From Acidobacteriaceae bacterium (lineage in GTDB: Bacteria > Acidobacteriota > Terriglobia > Bryobacterales > Bryobacteraceae), in the NCBI GenBank assembly GCA_019240405.1, contig JAFAYL010000059.1:62001-126000 (forward strand): DNA of 64,000 nucleotides. Reading direction: 5' to 3'. Positions within the stretch are counted from its first letter, which is position 1. Each line of letters starts with the position of its first letter. Shown here piece after piece: positions 1 to 8,890 of the stretch. The notes beneath the pieces were generated by a model, which ran no database searches, was not told the DNA's origin, and saw nothing but the letters and a program-made list of their open reading frames with translations. A program made the translations under genes and the position numbers.

Positions 1-314
1 AGCAGCGGGAGACGGATGGTGCCGTCCGGGGCAACACGATAGGAACGGGAATACTCGGGAACATCGACGACGTAAAGATCGAGCTCATCGTCAGGGTGGA
101 TTCTGTATATGTCCGCCAAACGAGCCGCTTCGGCCTGTTGATCGCGAGAAGCGAATCCGGCTTGGCCGTTCGTCATCGAAGAGCTCTGCGCGATCAAGAA
201 CGAAGGAAGGCTAACCAGAGAAAAGCAACAGAGCACCAGCACGCGTAGTAACAAATGGTTTCCGGTCTGCGCCCCTGGCGTTCTGCCGAGCGAAGGCGCG
301 CTCAATAGCTGCAT
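1..314 (-). CDS. Polysaccharide export protein, Wza/BexD-like (N-terminal part, cut by window edge)
   Basis: The reading frame is open from an ATG at 314 to the window edge, about 104 residues. A hydrophobic signal or anchor segment lies at about residues 20-42. From about residue 69 the sequence reads YRIHPDDELDLYVVDVPEYS, then VAPDGTIRLPLL, which is the typical start of a poly_export (Wza/BexD/KpsD) domain. Proteins of this family form the outer-membrane channel for capsule or exopolysaccharide. An AGGGG ribosome binding site sits about 8 nt before the ATG. The gene follows the NusG-like gene on the same strand after 76 nt, so it is probably the first export gene of an operon continuing to the left. 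The family call is firm; the polymer is unknown. Confidence 0.8.
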   Translation of the reverse strand, partial: MQLLSAPSLGRTPGAQTGNHLLLRVLVLCCFSLVSLPSFLIAQSSSMTNGQAGFASRDQQAEAARLADIYRIHPDDELDLYVVDVPEYSRSYRVAPDGTIRLPL

Positions 315-390
315 ATTTAGCCCCTGTTTCTTTTTTATTGCTTTCTCCCGGAGCGTATTCGCGCCAACCGAGTTCCCAGAATGCAGTACG

Positions 391-1107
391 TCAAAGGACC
401 CCCTCTATGAGGGCTGGCGACTGCCTCGATATTTCGCCCTTACTCGTGGAATGAAGTCCTTGCGCGAGCGACGCGCCAGCGTGCGATGCTTGGCGCGGCC
501 GTATGGCGACTTTGTTTTCCCGCATGTTGCCGATGAGCAGCAGAAATTTCCGATCGATTTCGACAGCTACTGCGCGTTGGAAGATGTCGAGATTCACCAC
601 GACTCGATATGCGCCTTTTTCGCGGATAAGAATGCCTTCCAAATCGCAGAGTGGACCTTCGCTAACGCGCACTCGCTGTCCGACCCTCAATACGGGCCAC
701 GGCATGATTGGCAAACCGGAGCCGACCAGACTCTTGATCAGCTCGATCTCCTCATCCCCGACGGGGCACGGAATGCCCCCAAAGCCGACAACCGAGACCA
801 CGCTGGGGATGCTCAACACTTTGCGGCGGTCCTCGAACGTGAAACGGCAGAATACATAACCCCGAAACAGCGGCAGTTCCAACGTCTTCACTCGATCAGA
901 CCAGCGCCGGTGCGACGTGTACAACGGCAGGTAAGATTCAAGTGATTTCGCGCACAACTGTTCAGAAACGGCTCGGTCGTGTCCCGGCTTAACTGTGAGA
1001 GCATACCACGGAGGTAAAGCGGTTGAATTTTGGCAGGCTTCCGCCATCGCGAGTCCCATTTCGGTATCGTTAGCCTCCAGGATCGCGGCTTCAAATTTGA
1101 AGCGCAC
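391..1107 (-). CDS. NusG/RfaH-like transcription antiterminator, UpxY type
   Basis: The 238-residue product has a NusG N-terminal domain at about residues 32-130, with the motif PPWYALTVKPGHDRAVSEQL and FRGYVFCRF. A KOW-type region follows at about 140-190 (VGQRVRVSEGPLCDLEGIL). A basic tail of about 40 residues has no counterpart in core NusG. Specialised NusG paralogues of the UpxY/RfaH kind act on RNA polymerase to allow read-through of long polysaccharide operons. Here the gene directly precedes a Wza-type export gene on the same strand, which fits that role. The start is GTG at 1107, supported by GGGGAG 4-5 nt upstream. Action on this operon is inferred from position only. Confidence 0.8.
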   Translation of the reverse strand: MRFKFEAAILEANDTEMGLAMAEACQNSTALPPWYALTVKPGHDRAVSEQLCAKSLESYLPLYTSHRRWSDRVKTLELPLFRGYVFCRFTFEDRRKVLSIPSVVSVVGFGGIPCPVGDEEIELIKSLVGSGLPIMPWPVLRVGQRVRVSEGPLCDLEGILIREKGAYRVVVNLDIFQRAVAVEIDRKFLLLIGNMRENKVAIRPRQASHAGASLAQGLHSTSKGEISRQSPALIEGVL

Positions 1108-1323
1108 TTGCTCCCCAGAAAAAGGCGTAGACTCTAGTATTGTGCGCTGGGCCGCAGATTTTCAAGTGTTTGCGGAACTACCCAATCCTAGAAGTCCCGG
1201 CCTGAGTTCCATTACTTATAGAACCAGTACTAAAACCTTCTCGTAAGACGCTGACCGGCCGAACGAGCGGGACTTACCTGCTAGTCGCCGATCTATCTAT
1301 GCAGTTATGATTGGAGACATTGC

Positions 1324-2451
1324 ATGAGTGACATGAAAGAAACTCTGCCTACGGTTTCGGTGATCATTCCGTGTCGAAACGAGGCGCGATTCATTAGCAA
1401 ATGTCTCGATTCTGTTTTAACGAATGGGTATCCTTTAGGCCGGTTAGAGATATTGGTCGTTGATGGCATGAGCGATGACGGAACTCGAGAAATCGGCCAA
1501 GGCTATGCGGAGCGATACAAGCAGGTTCAGGTACTTACTAACGCTCGAAAACTAATTCCTTGTGCCGTCAATATCGGAGTTGACGAAGCGAAGGGCGAGA
1601 TAGTTATGCGTGTCGATGCGCATACGGTCTTAGAGGAGAGGTATATCGAGCGGTGCGTGCGCGTACTGGTCGAGTATGGCGCCGACGATGTCGGCGGGAA
1701 GCTCCGCATCGTCGCGCGCGATGACACTTCTGTCGGCCGGACGATAGTGAAAGCGTTGACGCAGCGGGTGGGTGTGGGCAATTTGCGGTATCGTTTTGCC
1801 GAACCGGAAAAGCCGGAGGTGGTGGATACGGTACCGTTTTTTTGTTGCTGGCGCGACGTCTTTGACAAGATCGGGCCTTTCAATGAGAAGCTTGCGCGGG
1901 TAGAAGATGTCGAGTTCAAACGAAGGCTGGTCCGGGCGGGCGGCCAAATAATGCTCGCGCCCGGGGCGGCTGCGGTTTACCAGGCTCGCTCCCAATTAAG
2001 AGCATTTTGGAAACACAACTTATCTGACGGAATGTGGGTAACGCTGGCTTTCGGGAGATGCGAATTGATGCCTGTGCCCTGGAGGCATTTGGCGCCGCCG
2101 GTATTTGTTGGAACGCTGCTTTGTTGTGGGCTTGGGGCTATCTGGTCAAAGGGATGGCTCGTGGTGTTTTTGGCACTCCTCGCATTTTATTTCCTGACGT
2201 TGCTGGGAGTCTCTGTCAAGAATGCGATGAATGACGGGGATTGGAGTTCCTGTTTTCTGCTCCCTTTTGTAACCTTCAGTATGCATCTGATGCGCGGATT
2301 GGGTTCGCTCTGGGGCGTGTTACGCCTGATCGCTGAAGGGCGGCTGCCGCACGCGATCAGCCTCATTTGGAAAGAACAACGCGTTTCACGGACGTCGGCC
2401 GCGGGGCTTGTTGGCGAGTTTGGCGATTCGTCAAGCAGGCCCCGCAGATGA
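1324..2451 (+). CDS. Glycosyltransferase family 2, ExoA-like, membrane-anchored
   Basis: The 375-residue product has a GT-A fold at about residues 11-230: TVSVIIPCRNEARFISKCLD at the start, VVDGMSDDGT at about 45-54, and VMRVDAHT around Asp98 as the likely nucleotide-sugar/metal site. A VEDVEF motif near 198 fits the acceptor/catalytic region. Hydrophobic segments between about 255 and 330 would anchor it in the inner membrane, as in succinoglycan-type ExoA enzymes. A GGAGAC site precedes the ATG. The gene diverges from the UpxY-like gene with 216 bp between them and is probably part of the same surface-polysaccharide locus. Donor and acceptor sugars cannot be read from the sequence. Confidence 0.82.
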   Translation: MSDMKETLPTVSVIIPCRNEARFISKCLDSVLTNGYPLGRLEILVVDGMSDDGTREIGQGYAERYKQVQVLTNARKLIPCAVNIGVDEAKGEIVMRVDAHTVLEERYIERCVRVLVEYGADDVGGKLRIVARDDTSVGRTIVKALTQRVGVGNLRYRFAEPEKPEVVDTVPFFCCWRDVFDKIGPFNEKLARVEDVEFKRRLVRAGGQIMLAPGAAAVYQARSQLRAFWKHNLSDGMWVTLAFGRCELMPVPWRHLAPPVFVGTLLCCGLGAIWSKGWLVVFLALLAFYFLTLLGVSVKNAMNDGDWSSCFLLPFVTFSMHLMRGLGSLWGVLRLIAEGRLPHAISLIWKEQRVSRTSAAGLVGEFGDSSSRPRR

Positions 2452-2487
2452 AGCGACGTCTCAGTCCTAGTCGTTGCGAAAGTGCGA

Positions 2488-2507
2488 ACGTGCGGCGGCT
2501 GCCGCGT
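2488..2507. terminator. Hairpin between convergent genes, possible terminator
   Basis: GCGGC and GCCGC pair around a 4-nt GGCT loop at 2492-2505, with weak flanking pairs. It lies in the 82-bp gap where the glycosyltransferase and the leftward beta-helix gene converge. There is no clear U-tract, so an intrinsic terminator is only a possibility. Confidence 0.25.
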
Positions 2508-2533
2508 CAGATTCCAGTACTCTCAGCCATCGA

Positions 2534-4543
2534 CTAGTTGCACCTCGTTTTTGGTTCACAGGAGTTCGCAGCATTGAACCCACTGTGGCTGTTCGAATCG
2601 ACTGAGTTCATCCCAGTCGGGCTTCCCCCCAAGATGTCCCAAGCCCAGGCACCCTTGGAACCGGTGTGGGTGAGAGTATTGCCACTGAAAGTGTTTGTAC
2701 CACCCATGTGAAGGGCCGTAATCGCGTTGCCTGAGACTTGGGCGGTGTTGTTCTTGAAGGTAACGTTCGCGGGTCCGTATCCAGTGCCGGTGCCGTCAAT
2801 TGACCAAAACGCGCTGCCCGCGTTCTGGATCGTGTTCCCGGTAAGCGTAATGCCGTTCAACGATTGGGCTTCCAGATTGACGAGGCGAAAAGCGAACGGG
2901 ACATTCTCAATGGTTGAATTTTCCACCGTTAATGCACCCGAGATGTTGGATCCGAAACCCACCGGCGTAATGTTGTTCCCATCGAAGGTCGAGTTTTCGA
3001 CGATCAGGTTGAAGTTGGCGTAATCTCCGACTTCCATTGCTGTAAAGAAACAATTGCAATGGACTGTGGCGTTAGAGATGGTGGAATGGTTCAAATTGTC
3101 GGCTAAGATTCCGTTCGAAAGAGGTGTAATCGTTGGATACCCAAGATTGTTCACCGATATATTTGTGATGGTTCCGTTGTTGCTGTCACCAGCGAAGAAC
3201 ATAGCACCATCCGTTCCTCCCCGACAGGTGATATTTTCAATCGTGAAATACGTAAGTGGACCGTTGTTGGCCATGCAGCCGTTGGTTGCGGAGGTGATGG
3301 TCGTGTCGTGGAATGTAAGATTTTTCTTGGGGTTCGTGCCGGCTTCGCCGAGATTGATAAGCGGAATGCCGGGAAGCGTATACTTCGGATGGAACCAAAA
3401 CCCTACATTCATAAGACTGATGTCGCCGAAATTGAGATTGTACATCCATTGATAACCGATCACGACCAAGGGACCACCCTCACCGCGGGCCACGAGAGGC
3501 AGGCTAAACGCGGCATCGTTCGCCAGCGTCACTGCTGGGTATATGCCATTGCCGTTCGGAGACCCGCTCATGCCGGTGATGGTAGTCACGAGGGGTTCAC
3601 CCGACCCGCCTGCGTACGCTAACCATAGGTCCTTTCCGACATCGCTGCTCCTGAAATTACAGCCGCCGCACGAGAGGACGTTGTCTCCGGCTTGGATCGT
3701 CGTGTTGTCGCTCAGATTTGCAGTTGCCCTTCCCGGAGCTGTCGCCCCCACGCCGAAGCCGATAACGCCGCCGCCCTGCCCAAAATGTACACTTGTTGGG
3801 TCCAGGCTCGCGATTGGCTCCGCAAAGAGAGTCGCTTTACCATTCCCGGTTATCGTTACGTAGCTGCAGGAGTTCGGAATATACAGACTTGAGAAAAAAC
3901 CGTATATGCCGGGCGGAAAGGTCACCGTGGCTGGATTCGATTCTGTTGCCGCGGCGCAGGCCGAGTTGAAGGTGTTCTGGATGGCCACTCGGTTATCCGT
4001 CCTTCCTATTACCTGGACCATCGCCGAGCTTACGCCTTTAGTAGCCGCAGCGGCGAGCGTCACTGTAGAGGAGTTGGTGACGGAGGAGACTGTCGTGTAA
4101 AGCGATAGGTAATTGCTGACGATGCTCCAGGTTCCCGACTTGGGCTGGGTAAAGTATGCAGTAAAGCTGGAGGGGGTGACACTTGAAACCTGTAGTTGTT
4201 CGGCATCGCTGCCGTTGGCATTCTGGACCCAGAGTCCCATTCCAGCGGTGATGTTTGCCATTGATTCGGGTATAACAGTGACGACACCGGGGCCGATCGA
4301 TGTCGTACTAGTGGTATTTACGTTCTCGATCGCGCCATAGACCACAACGGTCTGGCCTTTGTCACTGGATGCGAATTTCAGATCCTGGCAGGTGAGGGTC
4401 CTGCTTCCTGCGCTGATCGCGCAGTTGTATCCGACCTTTGCATCGGGCGTTCCGTGAACCGTGAACGTTTGGGCGGCGGTAGCTAAACTCGCCGCCACAG
4501 TCAGGGTAGACAATAACAGTAATGTTTTGTTGGGTTTATACAA
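2534..4543 (-). CDS. Secreted right-handed parallel beta-helix protein
   Basis: The 669-residue product begins with a signal peptide (hydrophobic LLLLSTLTVAASLATAAQ). From about residue 200 it carries many short Asn/Thr/Gly-rich coils of the kind NSTFDGNNITPVGF, LTGNTIQNAG and FKNNTAQVSGN, typical of pectate-lyase-like beta-helices. An N-terminal part of about 200 residues resembles the beta-sandwich prefix of such secreted proteins. Beta-helix proteins of this type bind or cleave polysaccharides; no catalytic set can be assigned by eye. The start is TTG at 4543, chosen because GGAAGGA lies 7 nt upstream and the signal peptide follows at once. The C-terminus ends in CEPKTRCN without a membrane anchor. 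Export to the periplasm or outside is inferred. Confidence 0.65.
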   Translation of the reverse strand: MYKPNKTLLLLSTLTVAASLATAAQTFTVHGTPDAKVGYNCAISAGSRTLTCQDLKFASSDKGQTVVVYGAIENVNTTSTTSIGPGVVTVIPESMANITAGMGLWVQNANGSDAEQLQVSSVTPSSFTAYFTQPKSGTWSIVSNYLSLYTTVSSVTNSSTVTLAAAATKGVSSAMVQVIGRTDNRVAIQNTFNSACAAATESNPATVTFPPGIYGFFSSLYIPNSCSYVTITGNGKATLFAEPIASLDPTSVHFGQGGGVIGFGVGATAPGRATANLSDNTTIQAGDNVLSCGGCNFRSSDVGKDLWLAYAGGSGEPLVTTITGMSGSPNGNGIYPAVTLANDAAFSLPLVARGEGGPLVVIGYQWMYNLNFGDISLMNVGFWFHPKYTLPGIPLINLGEAGTNPKKNLTFHDTTITSATNGCMANNGPLTYFTIENITCRGGTDGAMFFAGDSNNGTITNISVNNLGYPTITPLSNGILADNLNHSTISNATVHCNCFFTAMEVGDYANFNLIVENSTFDGNNITPVGFGSNISGALTVENSTIENVPFAFRLVNLEAQSLNGITLTGNTIQNAGSAFWSIDGTGTGYGPANVTFKNNTAQVSGNAITALHMGGTNTFSGNTLTHTGSKGAWAWDILGGSPTGMNSVDSNSHSGFNAANSCEPKTRCN

Positions 4544-4555
4544 TTTACGTTCCTT

Positions 4556-4579
4556 CCTTTTTGTGTGCCTTTTTGTGTG
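4556..4579. repeat. Exact 12-bp tandem repeat in the leader
   Basis: CCTTTTTGTGTG occurs twice head to tail (4556-4567 and 4568-4579). In the leftward transcript it reads as CACACAAAAAGG units that run into the GGAAGGA ribosome binding site of the gene starting at 4543. Confidence 0.9.
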
Positions 4580-4845
4580 TGCAAGAGCAGTCTTGCCACT
4601 TCGACTACACTTATCGGCAACTGTTCAGAGTTACTAAGAAAGTGGTACAACGCGGCTACCCTCTCTCAGAATCCTGATACAAGATGAGCAGGTATTCAGT
4701 GCGGTCATCAGTCTGAACCATCCGTTACTGCATCCGGGGACACTTGTTCCCAACGGGGTGCCTCCTCGAAATGCAGCGAGCCGAAAAAGGTCGCTCTTCG
4801 CGAAACCAGCCCTGCTTGGGCAGATGCCTCTAATGTGTTTCTTTT

Positions 4846-4874
4846 AGTATATAGACTCTAGTGCAAAAGTGCAA
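4846..4874 (-). promoter_or_regulatory. Sigma70-like promoter for the beta-helix gene at 4543
   Basis: On the minus strand TTGCAC (4874-4869) and TATACT (4851-4846) are separated by 17 nt, close to the sigma70 consensus. Transcription would start near 4839, leaving a leader of about 296 nt. This is a sequence match only. Confidence 0.5.
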
Positions 4875-5076
4875 GCGAGTTTGCTCTCAATCAACATTCC
4901 GTAAGAATCCTAGGCTTTACTGCCGTTTCTAGTTTTGGCAGAGGTTAAGTACCAAAAGGCCCGGCTTCAACCCCCATGAAAGTACTAGGGCAGAGGCTTC
5001 GAGAACGACAAGGAGCCTGAATCCGTTGAAGTCAAATCCACAGCTCAGGAAGGCCAGAGCGCAGCCGATTAAAAAC

Positions 5077-7740
5077 CTAATTCGCTAACAGGGTTGGATA
5101 GAGTACCAGTTGTGGAAGCGTGCTGCACCCGGCCGCCGGAGTCGACTCGTAAATCTGATACCGAATGGAACCTGGGCCAGCATAGAAGGACAGCGGGGTT
5201 GACGAAAACTGGTTACCCGCGCCGATGCTATTGCCGAGGGTGACACTAGTCGTGGTTGCTGACGCGCTCGATTGGCCGGAAATCATCCATGTGATCGGGT
5301 TACCCGTATTGCCGTCGTTGTAAATCAGGTTGACGGAAATCACCGGGTTCGTAGTGCAGCCTGAACCTGCGCCGGTCTGAGTCAGGTAAAACTGAAACGT
5401 ATACTTCCCTGAACCAGAAGACGTGTACATTGTTGTCGATGCTAACGCACCGGTTGAGGTGGAAGCGGAAATCGTTCCTGAGCTGGAGAGCGGGATTTCA
5501 AGCGGGTGATAGCCCGTTATCAGAGTATTCGCGACGTTGCCACAGTTGTAGTCGCCGAGTCCCGTAGTGTTTGAAATCCAGTTTGTGGATGTCAAGGTCG
5601 TGTCGGTCGTGTCGCCGACCATGGTGATGCTGGAGGTGGGGTTGGCATAATTATTGGCAATAACATTCGTCAGCGAACCAGCATTCGAAATGCGATTGTT
5701 TCGGAAATCCAGCACAACCCCCTCATCAAAGAGAACCAAGTTGCCCGTTTTCCCGTTCGCTTGCATGAAATTGTCTGTCCAGGTTACTTGTGCGGGATTA
5801 TATTGGCCATTCACCAAAGCCATATTAGTGTTATCTCCCACGCGCAATGCGTACTCGCCGTTCGAATTCACCTCCATATAGTTGCCATCTGCCGTAGCGG
5901 GCGCGGCGCTCAAAATCCAGATATCGCCGTTCTGCTGTTGTTCAAAATCGTTATCGCGAAGCCGGAGATTTGAGCCAGCGGAATAGACCAAGCCGTAATT
6001 ATTACCTTGGAAAAAGCTGTTTTGCACGGTCAAATTGTTCACCCCGTTAAGTGATGCAAGGAGCCCATAATAGAACCCGCTTGCGCGTGAGCCGTCGTTC
6101 ACTACTGCAGAAGAACCCTGGAAGCAGAATCCGTTAGGATTGCCGCCCGTTGACGAGCCGGTAAACACTTTTACGTGCGAATATTGTCCGGCGTGATTAT
6201 CAAAGATGGCACAATTAGCAGTCGAGTTGACGAGCGGCCGGTGTCCTACATTAACGATTGAATTTATGGTGAAGCTACTGCCTAAGGACAAAGGCGAGCT
6301 ATTTTGCAAGAATTCGTACCCGGAGGCGCTCGAGGCGTAAACGTTGTAACCAGTTCCGGGAGTGGTAACACCGGAACCTGCACAGGATGGCGGGCTGACG
6401 ATGATTGCTCCGCCAGCACCCGGGTTCAGCATTGCCTCAGGCGATACCAATGTCTCACCGCCATTGGCGCTGTTCGTACAAGTCACCTGGACGTAATAGA
6501 TTGCATTGCTGAGAGAGCCGCCGCTTCCGGTGGCCAGTGCTGGCGCGGCCGGTGTAGGGACAGCGGCAGTCTTAAAACCGACCATCTTTAGGGAGACATC
6601 ACGCATCTTGAATCCTTGTTGATTTACGTTGATGCAGTTCATACTCGTTACTTGACAGTCGATGTAACTTGAAGGAATGTCGCTGGTGACGAACTGGAAG
6701 CTGCTGGTGCCAAGGAACATAATGTTCTTGTTGTTGATATTGAGTGTGGATGTGATTTTGCAGATCCTAGCCTGTGGGAAAAGGATTGCCCCACCGCCAG
6801 GAGAGACCGTATTGATCGCTAACTGAATGGCGTTGGTATCGTCGGTAGAGTCGTCACAGACAGCCCCCTTGGACATGACGTTGATGACCTGTCCGCCACT
6901 GTCGATAACTGGTCCGTTCCAGCCGCCCGTCACGGTGGCCTGGTGCGAGGTTGGATTGTAAGCGAAGTTTGTGACATCACCCGCGAACACGCCGGCATTG
7001 TTGAACTGGATGGCGTTGTTTGAGCCTGCGGCGCTGCTACTACCGCCGGTCGGTGGCGTAGCCCAGGTTCCATCGCCTCGCCAGAAAGTGGTTGAGCTCG
7101 CGTTCGTTCCACCATTGAGGTTGGTGACTGCAAGATTGCCGGAGTAAGAGTTGGCGGTAATTACTCCAGTGCCGCTGGGCCCCAACGATGCGCCGCTCCC
7201 AATGAGCATGGCTGCTTGCGTATTAATCCCGTTCGTTACTGAATTGAATGGCGCACTGTAGGCAGTTCCGGCCGTGGAGCCACACGAGAACGTGTGGGTG
7301 GTAGTGGTGTAGTTGAGGTGTTGGCCGGCTGAATCTTGGCAATTCGGCAGGACGCTCCATGAGCCGGCAGCCGCGCTTGTTGTGACGATGGCCTGGTCGG
7401 AAGCAGAGTTAGGCGGGACGGAGGTTCCGTTGATCTTTGCGACCGAGGCGTTCGATATCGTGCCGCTCAGGTCACCACCGAGCGCGGGCATGGCGCCTAA
7501 TGCGGACCAAGTGTTTGTTTGACTGCATCCATATACGTTTTGTCCTGCGGGTGCCGAAGTGTTGAAGAAGAGCTGGCCCACTGAGCAGGTCGACGGCACA
7601 GACGTACCGACGCTCATGGTGCGGGTGAATGCGAAATTCGCGAAATCGGCATTATGACTTTGGTCGGCTAAGTTAACACTGGTTTGCGCGAGCGCCTCGC
7701 TGGCGAACAGCGCCAATATGGCAGCCCATCGGGAATACAT
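5077..7740 (-). CDS. Secreted pectate-lyase-superfamily beta-helix protein with phage-tail-like N-terminal region
   Basis: The product is 887 residues from the ATG at 7740; a TTG at 7746 is the alternative. GGAGG lies 10 nt before the ATG and 4 nt before the TTG. A signal peptide (MYSRWAAILALFASEALA) is followed by about 270 residues of low-complexity Ser/Thr/Gly/Asn sequence with FWRGDGTWATPP and NNAIQFNNAGVFAGD, as seen in phage tail fibres and related appendages. The Pectate_lyase_3 hallmark follows at about residue 285: VINVMSKGAVCDDSTDDTNA, then AILFPQARICKI, then beta-helical coils to about 700. A C-terminal beta-rich region closes the protein. Such proteins bind or depolymerise surface glycans. 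Substrate and activity are unknown; it lies beside a second beta-helix protein and a polysaccharide locus. Confidence 0.68.
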   Translation of the reverse strand: MYSRWAAILALFASEALAQTSVNLADQSHNADFANFAFTRTMSVGTSVPSTCSVGQLFFNTSAPAGQNVYGCSQTNTWSALGAMPALGGDLSGTISNASVAKINGTSVPPNSASDQAIVTTSAAAGSWSVLPNCQDSAGQHLNYTTTTHTFSCGSTAGTAYSAPFNSVTNGINTQAAMLIGSGASLGPSGTGVITANSYSGNLAVTNLNGGTNASSTTFWRGDGTWATPPTGGSSSAAGSNNAIQFNNAGVFAGDVTNFAYNPTSHQATVTGGWNGPVIDSGGQVINVMSKGAVCDDSTDDTNAIQLAINTVSPGGGAILFPQARICKITSTLNINNKNIMFLGTSSFQFVTSDIPSSYIDCQVTSMNCINVNQQGFKMRDVSLKMVGFKTAAVPTPAAPALATGSGGSLSNAIYYVQVTCTNSANGGETLVSPEAMLNPGAGGAIIVSPPSCAGSGVTTPGTGYNVYASSASGYEFLQNSSPLSLGSSFTINSIVNVGHRPLVNSTANCAIFDNHAGQYSHVKVFTGSSTGGNPNGFCFQGSSAVVNDGSRASGFYYGLLASLNGVNNLTVQNSFFQGNNYGLVYSAGSNLRLRDNDFEQQQNGDIWILSAAPATADGNYMEVNSNGEYALRVGDNTNMALVNGQYNPAQVTWTDNFMQANGKTGNLVLFDEGVVLDFRNNRISNAGSLTNVIANNYANPTSSITMVGDTTDTTLTSTNWISNTTGLGDYNCGNVANTLITGYHPLEIPLSSSGTISASTSTGALASTTMYTSSGSGKYTFQFYLTQTGAGSGCTTNPVISVNLIYNDGNTGNPITWMISGQSSASATTTSVTLGNSIGAGNQFSSTPLSFYAGPGSIRYQIYESTPAAGCSTLPQLVLYPTLLAN

Positions 7741-7746
7741 CTTCAA

Positions 7747-8162
7747 GAAACCTCCAATGAAAGATTCGTGGGAAGCGTCTCATGGGGTCCGATTCGCTCA
7801 ACTGTCGCAAATGTGCGTAAGTTGCTCATGGGCTCGAAGATAATTCGTTTGTCGATTCTTGTGACTCCGGCGGGAATGTCCGCCGTTTCATTGAAGTAAG
7901 GGCCGCCGCTGGATTAAGTCTGACAGCCGAGCACGCCTCCGGCAAGTTGCTGATAACTTATCTTATGGGGCTGAACGTGGCGGGCAGATGGCCGCTTCAG
8001 CGTGGCAGCCGCGGTCTGCGCGCGGTCCGATTGACACGGCTCTGATGTTTCCTCTAACGTCTCCCGCTTGTCTTCGAACGGCGCGCATGAAAGCTAACGC
8101 TCTGAACCTTGTCGTTGTGATAACCTACTGGTTGCTCACCAAGTTAGAAAGGCAGTTTCTGT
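7747..8162. other. 416-bp divergent intergenic region
   Basis: The region separates the leftward beta-helix gene from the rightward YfgM-like gene and must hold both promoters. The ribosome binding site for the beta-helix gene is at 7751-7755. A perfect 6-bp inverted repeat CGGCGG/CCGCCG with a 6-nt loop lies at 7868-7885, followed by TTT on the plus strand. I could not choose a convincing promoter and saw no short gene with a good ribosome binding site. Confidence 0.4.
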
Positions 8163-8873
8163 TTGACTCGCCATGAATTAAAGGAGCAACTGCAGCACGA
8201 TCACTTCACCGATGCAGTCTCCGACGTTGTCAGTTACGCTCTTTCGAATCGCGATGTATTAATCCGCTGGATCGTGATCGCCGTGGTCGTGTTGGCCCTG
8301 GGCGGAGGCGCATTTTGGTTTTCCTCGTATCGCAGATCGGTGCGGCAGCAGGCGCTGGATGCGGCGTTGCGCGTGATCGAAAGTCCGGTGGCGGAGCCGG
8401 GCTCCCCCCGTCAACTGCCCAATAGTTATCCTAATGAGCAAGCAAAACGGCAGGCCGAAATTAAGGCTCTGTCTGAAGTGGTCGCGAAGTACGGTGGAAG
8501 CCGCGAAGGCTTAATCGCGCAGTACTATCTCGGCACCATCAAAGTCCAGATGAACGATGCCAAAGGCGCTGAAGCTGATTTGCGCCCGGTAGCCGATTCG
8601 GACGGCAAATTTTCAGCGTTAGCCAAAATCGCTCTCGCACAGCTTTATGCGGGCGAAAACCGAGTCCCAGATGCGCGAAAGCTTCTCCAAAGCATCGTCG
8701 ACAAACCAACGGATCTCGTATCGAAAGCGCAAGCCGACATCATACTTGCTCAATTGGATCTCACAACGAATCCGCAAGAAACGAAGAAGATACTCCAGTC
8801 TTTGAGGGGGCCCACTCAAGGAGCGGCTGTCACTCGCGCGGTTGACCAACTCTCCGGCCAATTGACGCGATAG
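8163..8873 (+). CDS. YfgM-like membrane-anchored TPR protein
   Basis: The 236-residue product has a short cytoplasmic N-terminus (LKEQLQHDHFTDAVSDVVSY), one membrane segment at about residues 33-54, and a periplasmic helical region with TPR-like repeats (AQYYLGTIKVQMNDAKGAEA and later repeats). This is the layout of the TPR_21/YfgM family. In E. coli YfgM is an ancillary SecYEG/PpiD partner involved in periplasmic chaperoning. That function is inferred here. The start is TTG at 8163; the annotated N-terminus matches the family pattern. The dNTPase gene follows after only 17 bp, so the two are likely co-transcribed. Confidence 0.65.
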   Translation: MTRHELKEQLQHDHFTDAVSDVVSYALSNRDVLIRWIVIAVVVLALGGGAFWFSSYRRSVRQQALDAALRVIESPVAEPGSPRQLPNSYPNEQAKRQAEIKALSEVVAKYGGSREGLIAQYYLGTIKVQMNDAKGAEADLRPVADSDGKFSALAKIALAQLYAGENRVPDARKLLQSIVDKPTDLVSKAQADIILAQLDLTTNPQETKKILQSLRGPTQGAAVTRAVDQLSGQLTR

Positions 8874-8890
8874 CCGGTCCTCGAACCGAA

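Larger units (their letters stand above)
4544..5076. other. 533-bp gap: promoter and long structured leader for the beta-helix gene at 4543
   Basis: I find no convincing gene here. Read leftward it holds a sigma70-like promoter (4846-4874), which would give a leader of nearly 300 nt before the TTG start. It also holds an inverted repeat CTGCAT/ATGCAG (4728-4733 with 4771-4776) enclosing smaller G/C stems, and a 12-bp tandem repeat next to the ribosome binding site (4556-4579). The part from about 4880 to 5076, downstream of the 889-residue gene, shows nothing I can name. Confidence 0.5.

Noticed and set aside
451-945. 164-residue open frame antisense to the UpxY-like gene.
   Set aside because: It has no ribosome binding site or recognisable domain and is fully covered by a well-supported gene on the other strand.
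1129-4863. The 11-mer TAGACTCTAGT occurs upstream of both the UpxY-like gene (about 1130) and the beta-helix gene (about 4852).
   Set aside because: A shared 11-mer between two intergenic regions is expected by chance in a window of this size, the two copies lie at very different distances from their starts, and no flanking match extends it.
5077-7740. Prophage remnant because of tail-fibre-like sequence.
   Set aside because: The protein has a signal peptide and no phage structural, integrase or lysis genes are nearby.
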